Source: an uncultured Alcaligenaceae bacterium (GTDB lineage Bacteria; Pseudomonadota; Gammaproteobacteria; Burkholderiales; Burkholderiaceae_B). From it: 18,445 nt of DNA. The notes beneath the pieces were generated by a model, which was not told where the DNA came from, made no database searches, and saw nothing but the letters and a program-made list of their open reading frames with translations. The stretch spans positions 1 through 18,445 of the forward strand of contig CALKIR010000008.1 in assembly GCA_937995985.1 (NCBI GenBank), written 5' to 3'. A program made the position numbers and the translations under genes. Shown piece after piece: positions 1 to 5,275 of the stretch (the stretch's first letter is position 1; the number at the start of each line of letters is the position of its first letter).

Positions 1-48
1 GGACTTTTAATCCGTTGGTCGCGCGTTCGAGTCGCGCACGACCCACCA
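1..48 (+). tRNA. tRNA-Lys (anticodon TTT), 3' part only
   Basis: The window opens inside a tRNA, at about tRNA position 29. The anticodon loop CTTTTAA spans 4-10, with anticodon TTT at 6-8. The T arm has stem GCGCG (21-25), loop TTCGAGT (26-32) and stem CGCGC (33-37). The acceptor 3' strand ACGACCC (38-44), discriminator A (45) and an encoded CCA (46-48) complete the end. The 3' half resembles bacterial tRNA-Lys closely. The 5' half, including the D arm, lies outside the window, so the gene is cut by the window edge rather than broken. Confidence 0.93.
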
Positions 49-61
49 AAAATTTTAAAGA

Positions 62-87
62 GGCTGCCAGTTGGGGCGGCCTTTTTT
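62..87 (+). terminator. Rho-independent terminator of the tRNA-Lys unit
   Basis: A 7-bp stem, GGCTGCC (62-68) with GGCGGCC (75-81) and one G-T wobble, closes a 6-base loop and is followed by six T (82-87). It lies 14 bases after the tRNA CCA end, so it most likely ends the tRNA transcript. metN would then need its own promoter in the roughly 45 bases that follow; I see no convincing -35/-10 pair there. Confidence 0.8.
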
Positions 88-134
88 GTTGCCTAAACCT
101 GTGGTGGAACAATTATTTTGCATAGGATTTGGCG

Positions 135-1145
135 TTGATAGAAATAAAAAATGTATGGAAACATTATCGCCATCAGGGCCGTATTATCGAGGCTCTTAAA
201 GGGGTGAGCCTGTCAATAAAGGCGGGTGAGGTGTTTGGCATTATCGGTCGTTCTGGTGCGGGCAAAAGCACCTTGATTCGTGTGATGAATCAGCTTGAGC
301 GACCAACAACAGGTGAAGTATGGCTTGAGAATGAGTGCCTGACACAAATGAGCGAGGCGCAATTGCGTCATCGTCGGCAAAAAATAGGTATGGTCTTTCA
401 GCATTTTAATTTGCTACATACCCGAACAGTCCAAGATAATGTGCGTTTTCCTTTGCGATTGGCGGGACTGAGTCGTCGTGAGCAAAAGCGTCGTGCTACC
501 GAAGTGCTTGAATGGGTTGGATTGCATCAATATAGTAAACACTATCCTCGGCAATTATCAGGGGGACAGCAGCAACGGGTAGGAATTGCGCGCGCATTAG
601 CCAATGAGCCCAAAGTACTGTTATGTGATGAGGCAACCTCGGCGTTGGATCCAGAAACCACCCAATCAATTTTGCGCTTGTTATTACAAGTCAATAAAGA
701 GTTGGGCATTACCATTGTGCTCATTACGCACAGTATGGATGTAATTCGGCAAATTTGTGATCGTGTGGCGGTGATAGATCAGGGCAAAATTATTGAGTCT
801 GGAGCCGTAGTAGATGTGTTCTTAAGGCCACAGCAGGCAGTCACCCAATCATTATTGTCCGAAAGTGGAATGGATACTGACGGATGGAAAGAGCTTGCTG
901 CGCAGGTGCGTGGTCAGCTATTGCGGCTGAGTTATTCTGGGGCGCATACCACGCAGCCGGTGTTGACTCAGCTAAGCCGAGAGTTGGGCGTAGATATCAG
1001 TATTTTGCATGGAGCGGTTGGGCGTTTAAAACATATCCCGTATGGGCAAATAGTGATTGAAGTGCAGGGCCAGCATGTGCCCTTAGAGCAAATTACGCGC
1101 CAATTAGCTGCACAAGGAATTGAGGTAGAGGTATTACGAGCATGA
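135..1145 (+). CDS. metN: MetN, methionine ABC importer ATP-binding subunit
   Basis: This is the ATPase of the MetNIQ importer for D/L-methionine; it sits on the cytoplasmic face and drives MetI. Walker A GRSGAGKST is at about residues 38-46, the Q-loop glutamine at 89, the signature LSGGQ at 141-145, Walker B VLLCDE at 161-166 and the H-loop histidine at 199. The last 75 or so residues match the NIL/ACT-like regulatory domain that in E. coli MetN binds methionine and inhibits transport. Two in-frame TTG codons can serve as start, at 129 and 135. I choose 135 because AGGA at 124-127 lies 7 bases before it but only 1 base before 129, and MIEIKN then lines up with the usual MetN N-terminus. The stop overlaps the metI start as ATGA. 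The full-length family match leaves little doubt. Confidence 0.95.
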   Translation: MIEIKNVWKHYRHQGRIIEALKGVSLSIKAGEVFGIIGRSGAGKSTLIRVMNQLERPTTGEVWLENECLTQMSEAQLRHRRQKIGMVFQHFNLLHTRTVQDNVRFPLRLAGLSRREQKRRATEVLEWVGLHQYSKHYPRQLSGGQQQRVGIARALANEPKVLLCDEATSALDPETTQSILRLLLQVNKELGITIVLITHSMDVIRQICDRVAVIDQGKIIESGAVVDVFLRPQQAVTQSLLSESGMDTDGWKELAAQVRGQLLRLSYSGAHTTQPVLTQLSRELGVDISILHGAVGRLKHIPYGQIVIEVQGQHVPLEQITRQLAAQGIEVEVLRA

Positions 1146-1807
1146 GTTGGGCAACGATGGATTGGCCGCTGATCCTTGAGGCCACAGTTGATACGCTACT
1201 GATGACAGGGTTTTCCTTGATGTTTACTATTCTGATTGGACTCCCCTTAGGGGTGGCTTTATTTTTAACTGGTCCCAATCAGTTTTTTTCTAATCGTGTG
1301 ATCTATCAAAGTTTGTCCTTTGTGGTCAATGTGCTCCGCTCTGTGCCATTTTTAATTTTATTGATTGTGATGATCCCCTTAACTCGGGTGTTAGCGGGGA
1401 CTTCATTAGGGGTACAAGGAGCTATTCCTCCCTTGGTAGCCAGTGCAGCCCCCTTTTTTGGGCGCTTAGTCGAAAATGTATTGAAAGAATTAAATCCGGG
1501 GGTCTCCGAGGCTTGCCGAGCAATGGGGGCAAATTCATGGCAAACTGTTTTTATGGCATTATTGCCAGAGGCTTTTACTGGAATCCTGGCGGCAGTTTTG
1601 GTCACCGCAATTACATTAGTAGGTTATTCTGCGATGTCTGGCGTCATTGGCGGGGGCGGTTTGGGGGATTTGGCCTTGCGCTTTGGCTATCAGCGCTACC
1701 AGACCGATGTAATGGTCGTAACTGTGCTCATTCTTATTGTTCTGGTGCAGCTCATACAAATGTTTGGTGATTATCTTATTGCTGTATTGCAGAAGAAAAC
1801 CCATTAA
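1142..1807 (+). CDS. metI: MetI, methionine ABC importer permease
   Basis: This is the inner-membrane permease of MetNIQ and works as a homodimer with MetN. The 221 residues are close to E. coli MetI (217). About five hydrophobic segments are visible, near residues 17-41, 56-82, 90-110, 147-168 and 190-214. The EAA loop that contacts the ATPase is seen as EACRAMGA (about 123-130), followed by the GGGGLGDLA stretch (170-178) typical of the family. Its ATG overlaps the metN stop by four bases (ATGA), which suggests coupled translation; GAGG at 1128-1131 gives a ribosome site. Confidence 0.96.
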   Translation: MSWATMDWPLILEATVDTLLMTGFSLMFTILIGLPLGVALFLTGPNQFFSNRVIYQSLSFVVNVLRSVPFLILLIVMIPLTRVLAGTSLGVQGAIPPLVASAAPFFGRLVENVLKELNPGVSEACRAMGANSWQTVFMALLPEAFTGILAAVLVTAITLVGYSAMSGVIGGGGLGDLALRFGYQRYQTDVMVVTVLILIVLVQLIQMFGDYLIAVLQKKTH

Positions 1808-1836
1808 ACTATTACCAAACTTTCAAGGAGATACCT

Positions 1837-2625
1837 ATGTTAAAACACTGGTTGCCACGCTTAGGCTTGGCTTTTTCCCTCATCACAGTAGGCGCTGCTG
1901 CACAGGCAGAATCATTAAGTATTGCTGCGACGCCTGTCCCTCATGCTGAGTTATTGGAATTTATTCAAGAGGATTTACAAGAGCAAGGCATTGATCTAGA
2001 TATCAAAGTATTTACTGATTATGTGCAGCCTAATCAGCAGGTTGCAGAGGGTCAGATTGATGCTAATTTTTTTCAGCACAAGCCTTATTTGGATAGTTTT
2101 AACCAAGAACGAGGCACCGACTTGGTGTCCTTAGGGGTTATTCATGTAGAGCCTTTTGGTGCTTATTCCCAAAAAATTGATGCGATTTCTGATCTCAAGC
2201 CAGGTGCCTTAGTGGCCATCCCTAATGATCCGAGCAATGGGGCTCGAGCATTACTATTATTGCAAAAGCAGGGGCTAATTGAGCTCAAAGATCCTACCAA
2301 TGTGTTGGCGACTTCTCGAGATATTAGCAGCAATCCCCATAAGCTGAAATTTAAAGAGCTTGAGGCAGCCGCTTTGCCTCGTGTGCTGCCTGATGTGGAT
2401 TTGGCATTGATTAATACTAATTATGCTTTAGAGGCAGGCTTAAACCCCTTAGAAGATGCTCTGTTTATTGAGGGAGATGAGTCACCATATGCTAATTTAG
2501 TAGCAGTGTCGGCCTCCCAAAAGGATGATCCACGTTTTGCTATTTTGATGGAAACCTTGCAATCACCCAAGGTGCGTCAATTTATTATTGATACGTATCA
2601 AGGGGCCATTGTTCCCGCCTTTTAA
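1837..2625 (+). CDS. metQ: MetQ, periplasmic methionine-binding protein
   Basis: This is the substrate-binding protein that delivers methionine to MetNI. Family hallmarks include FQHKPYLD, VAIPNDPSN, LLLLQKQGLI, LEAAALPR and ALINTNYA, all with close counterparts in E. coli MetQ. The ribosome site AAGGAG (1825-1830) lies 6 bases before the ATG. The signal peptide spans about residues 1-24 and ends AAAQA before ES, a signal peptidase I site. There is no cysteine in or near it, so unlike E. coli MetQ, a lipoprotein, this one should be soluble in the periplasm. It is the last gene of metNIQ and is followed by a strong hairpin. Confidence 0.95.
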   Translation: MLKHWLPRLGLAFSLITVGAAAQAESLSIAATPVPHAELLEFIQEDLQEQGIDLDIKVFTDYVQPNQQVAEGQIDANFFQHKPYLDSFNQERGTDLVSLGVIHVEPFGAYSQKIDAISDLKPGALVAIPNDPSNGARALLLLQKQGLIELKDPTNVLATSRDISSNPHKLKFKELEAAALPRVLPDVDLALINTNYALEAGLNPLEDALFIEGDESPYANLVAVSASQKDDPRFAILMETLQSPKVRQFIIDTYQGAIVPAF

Positions 2626-2640
2626 GGCCTTTGTCTAACT

Positions 2641-2678
2641 AGCGCAACGCCGTGCTTGAAGCACGGCGTTGTGCTTTT
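2641..2678 (+). terminator. Rho-independent terminator of metNIQ
   Basis: A long stem pairs 2641-2655 with 2661-2675 (15 bp, one G-T wobble; the inner 10 bp, AACGCCGTGC with GCACGGCGTT, are perfect) around the loop TTGAA. A short run of four T (2675-2678) follows on the + strand. It starts 15 bases after the metQ stop. Read from the - strand the stem is not followed by a T run, so it mainly serves metNIQ, although it may also block converging transcription from the DUF6776-like gene. Confidence 0.85.
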
Positions 2679-2710
2679 GGTAGATGGTATTCAATAGTAT
2701 TTATTCGTGA

Positions 2711-3412
2711 CTAACGCACATTGAGTATTCGAGTTGCAACTACCTTTTCTGAGTCATTGGGTTTAATTTGTACCGTTACCTGACGAGGCGTAAAGCCTGT
2801 AGGGAGCTCAGTCATACCGTCTGCGTGTAAGTAGTAGCCCAACACAATGGGAATGGGATCTAAGTCAATATAACCTGTGCGCCCATTGGGGTAGCGTCCC
2901 ATAACATTAAAGTTTAGGGTTCCTATAAACTCCTCGGCTTGAGGATCGTCTTGCATGAGCAGCAGTTCATAGCTGAGCTGACCCTCATCTGACTGGTAGC
3001 GAAATTGGGCGGCACGAATCCCAGGAGAGGTGCCACGAGGGTCCTCAGGGGCGTTGCGCGCAAAAAAGGCAATGTCTTTTTCTAATTGGGCCACGAGCGC
3101 ATCATGCTGTTCTATTTGCTCGGCTTGCTCAGCAAGCTGTTGCTCTGCTTGGTTTAGGGCGCGTTGAGCTTGGCCAAGCTCAGTTTTTAGGCGTTGAACT
3201 TCGGAGGTCGCAGCGTTGAGATCAAAGTGCAGGCGTTCTGATTCTTCTACTGTGAGGCGTGCAGGACCGTAGCTTTCCTGTACAAAGAGCACTCCGCCAA
3301 CACCGATGACGATCCCCACTAGCATTAACATGAGCCAGCGTGGGATGCGTCGTTTTCGGCGAGTATAACCATAAGGGGAGGGTTTAAAAGCAGGTTTTCT
3401 GGATCTCAACAT
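2711..3412 (-). CDS. DUF6776-like membrane-anchored coiled-coil protein
   Basis: The function is not known. The 233-residue protein has a basic N-terminus (about 1-24, many R and K), one transmembrane helix at about 26-44, a likely periplasmic coiled coil at about 55-118 rich in E, Q, A and L, and a C-terminal domain (about 135-233) that looks mainly beta. This layout resembles proteins annotated as DUF6776 in beta- and gammaproteobacteria; the assignment is from memory of the family's shape. It lies 59 bases downstream of murU on the same strand. There is no clear Shine-Dalgarno before the ATG at 3412, but a candidate promoter sits at 3455-3483. Its place after amgK-murU suggests an envelope role, which is inference only. 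Confidence 0.75.
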   Translation of the reverse strand: MLRSRKPAFKPSPYGYTRRKRRIPRWLMLMLVGIVIGVGGVLFVQESYGPARLTVEESERLHFDLNAATSEVQRLKTELGQAQRALNQAEQQLAEQAEQIEQHDALVAQLEKDIAFFARNAPEDPRGTSPGIRAAQFRYQSDEGQLSYELLLMQDDPQAEEFIGTLNFNVMGRYPNGRTGYIDLDPIPIVLGYYLHADGMTELPTGFTPRQVTVQIKPNDSEKVVATRILNVR

Positions 3413-3454
3413 AATTAGTAGGGTGTGTTTTTAACAGTTGCTAGGAAGAATTTA

Positions 3455-3483
3455 ATCATAACCTTTGCTGGTTATTGAGCCAA
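3455..3483 (-). promoter_or_regulatory. Candidate sigma-70 promoter for the DUF6776-like gene
   Basis: On the - strand, TTGGCT (3483-3478) and TATGAT (3460-3455) are separated by exactly 17 bases. They match the -35 consensus at 4 of 6 positions and the -10 at 5 of 6. The predicted start, near 3448, lies about 35 bases before the gene's ATG. The -35 and part of the spacer overlap the last codons of murU. This would let the DUF6776-like gene be expressed apart from amgK-murU. Confidence 0.45.
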
Positions 3484-4185
3484 GTAAGTCTCAAGCGCCT
3501 CTAAGCGCTCCAGTGTGCCAACATCACACCAAGGGGCAGACAAGTATTCTGCGGTTATTTGGCGTGATTGCATGGCTTGAAAAAGAGGGGTACGCAGTGG
3601 TGTTGGCTGTGTGTCGCTGCACTGTGCAAAAAGCGCAGGATGAACAGCGGCCAAGCCACTATACGTGTAAGTTTGGTGCTCTGTATGGGGCGCATGTGGT
3701 GAAGAGCAACGGGGCTGTATATATGGCTTGGGGTCAAAATACATATCCCCATCGGGGTGATGAGGAGGATTATCCACAAGCAGTAGATGGGCCAGACGTT
3801 GCTTGCCTTCTAAGAGCCAGCTCGCATGCAATAGAGACTCCACCGGCCAGGGGCACCATATATCACTACTGATTAATAAAAATGGCCCTGGTTTTAGGAG
3901 TGGGAGGGCGCGTTTGACCCCTGTTGCCGTTTCTAAAGGGGTGGGTTCAGCCGAATAGTGGATATGCACACCCCATTGACTGCCGTCTTTGAGGGTGTCC
4001 ACTATTTGCTCCCCCAGCCATGAATGATTAATAACAATATGCTGGACCCCGGCTGCGGCCAAGCGTTCGATGTGCCAGACAATCAGGGGTTTTCCCCCTA
4101 CGGTAATTAAGGGCTTGGGGGTATGTTCAGTCAGCGGGCGTAGACGTTTGCCATAGCCTGCGGCGAGGATCATGGCTTGTTTCAT
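3472..4185 (-). CDS. murU: MurU, N-acetylmuramate 1-phosphate uridylyltransferase
   Basis: This is a nucleotidyltransferase that, in the cell-wall recycling route described in Pseudomonas, turns MurNAc-1-phosphate and UTP into UDP-MurNAc, bypassing de novo synthesis by MurA (the fosfomycin target). The N-terminal signature LAAGYGKRLRPLT (about 8-20) followed by TPKP is that of sugar-phosphate nucleotidyltransferases. INHSWLG (52-58), PLET (83-86) and the likely metal aspartate in SSDIW (D108) match MurU. A second candidate metal ligand is D221 near the C-terminus. The loop after PLET reads ATGV, where I would expect GGGI or AGGI. The gene lies 14 bases after amgK, whose product supplies its substrate, which strongly supports the assignment over a generic NTP transferase. 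Confidence 0.88.
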   Translation of the reverse strand: MKQAMILAAGYGKRLRPLTEHTPKPLITVGGKPLIVWHIERLAAAGVQHIVINHSWLGEQIVDTLKDGSQWGVHIHYSAEPTPLETATGVKRALPLLKPGPFLLISSDIWCPWPVESLLHASWLLEGKQRLAHLLLVDNPPHHPDGDMYFDPKPYIQPRCSSPHAPHTEHQTYTYSGLAAVHPALFAQCSDTQPTPLRTPLFQAMQSRQITAEYLSAPWCDVGTLERLEALETYLAQ

Positions 4186-4199
4186 TGGAGAGGAGACCT

Positions 4200-5240
4200 T
4201 TAAAAAGTAATACCCAATATAGTTTGTTTGTTTTCTATTCTATCGAGTAGTGCGCGCAAAGGGTTAAAGAACTCGTAACGTTGGATTACTTGACGTAAAT
4301 ACTTCATCACACGCGGCAGGTGTTCCAAATAATGGTGCTTGTTATCGCGCTGTGACAAGCGGCAAAAGACTCCCAGGATCCGTAAATTGCGTTGCACACT
4401 CATCCATTCATAAGCACGGTGAAAGTCACTAAAATGATCAGAAACAGGCAGGTTCGCGGCACGTGCTTTTTCCCAATAGCGAATGGCCCAGTCAATTTGT
4501 TGCTCTTCATCCCAGCTGTAACGGGCATCCATAACGAGTGAGGCAAGGTCGTAGGTGATGGGGCCGCGGACAGCATCTTGGAAATCTATGATCCCTGGTT
4601 GTAAGCTAGAGTCAGTCGGCATCATGAGATTAGGGGAATGAAAGTCTCGGTGGACATACACTTGGGGATAGCTGGCATTATCTTGAACTAAAACAGAAAA
4701 GCAAAGGTCTAGTTTTTGTTTTTCTTCAGCACTGAGGGTGATTGCGCAGTGCGCCTCTACAAAGTAGGTGTAAAATAGCTGTAACTCTTCGAGCATGCGT
4801 TCAGCAGTATACTCAGGTAGGCCTTGGCTATTAGCATGTTGCATTCTTACCAATTCATCGAGCACAATACGGTACATGCTTTGGGCCGCGAGGGGATCAA
4901 GACCATCGCGTAGGGCATGGTAGAGATTCTGTTGGCCCAAATCAGACAGCAATAAAAAGCCTTTTTGCAAGTCAGCTTCGAGGATTTGTGGTACCTTTAA
5001 GCCTGCTTTAGCTAAACGCTTTTGGTTGTCTAAAAAGGCAGCGTTGTTTTCGTATGCTGGGGGCGCATCCATGATGATGAGGCTGATTTGCTCATTTTCT
5101 ATAGGGGTGGCTCGATAGTACTGACGAAAACTGGCATCGCTGGATGCTTTTGTGAGTGTGTCTGTATTAATGACAATGCGACGCTCTGGTTGTTGCAACC
5201 AATGAAGCAATTGGTTAAAACGTGGGTTTGTATCTTTCAT
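4200..5240 (-). CDS. amgK: AmgK, N-acetylmuramate/N-acetylglucosamine anomeric kinase
   Basis: This cytosolic kinase has the aminoglycoside phosphotransferase fold and phosphorylates MurNAc (and GlcNAc) at C1, giving the substrate of MurU. From the ATG at 5240 the protein has 346 residues, close to Pseudomonas AmgK. TLTKASSDASFRQYYR near residues 29-44 and LLLSDLG near 97-102 are family features. The catalytic loop HRDFHSPN is at 197-204 (D199 likely the base) and the metal-binding IDFQD at 218-222. An upstream in-frame TTG at 5297 would add 19 residues, but they resemble nothing in the family and would run across the lptD start region, so 5240 is preferred. The Shine-Dalgarno is weak. It is divergent from lptD. 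Confidence 0.88.
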   Translation of the reverse strand: MKDTNPRFNQLLHWLQQPERRIVINTDTLTKASSDASFRQYYRATPIENEQISLIIMDAPPAYENNAAFLDNQKRLAKAGLKVPQILEADLQKGFLLLSDLGQQNLYHALRDGLDPLAAQSMYRIVLDELVRMQHANSQGLPEYTAERMLEELQLFYTYFVEAHCAITLSAEEKQKLDLCFSVLVQDNASYPQVYVHRDFHSPNLMMPTDSSLQPGIIDFQDAVRGPITYDLASLVMDARYSWDEEQQIDWAIRYWEKARAANLPVSDHFSDFHRAYEWMSVQRNLRILGVFCRLSQRDNKHHYLEHLPRVMKYLRQVIQRYEFFNPLRALLDRIENKQTILGITF

Positions 5241-5275
5241 AACAGTTTCTTTGTTATTTCCATCATTAAAAAATT
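5215..5275. promoter_or_regulatory. Divergent amgK / lptD control region
   Basis: Only about 35 bases separate the amgK ATG (5240) from the GTG of lptD (5276). Both transcripts must start in or close to this AT-rich stretch. On the + strand TTAAAA (5215-5220), 17 bases, and CATAAC (5238-5243) form a weak -35/-10 candidate for lptD, with each box matching 4 of 6. I see no clear sigma-E type promoter and no convincing pair for amgK. The region must be regulatory because of its position; the exact boxes are uncertain. Confidence 0.3.

Noticed and set aside
1..134. tRNA 3' end as an integration site for a mobile element
   Set aside because: The tRNA is followed at once by its terminator and metN, with no integrase or phage genes and no repeated tRNA 3' fragment that I could find downstream.
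88..134. Methionine-responsive riboswitch or operator ahead of metN
   Set aside because: Only about 47 bases separate the tRNA terminator from metN, too short for a SAM riboswitch, and I see no repeated 8-base MetJ-type boxes.
3465..3872. A 135-codon open frame on the + strand
   Set aside because: It lies wholly antisense to murU, whose protein is a clear family match. The translated + frame has no recognisable domain.
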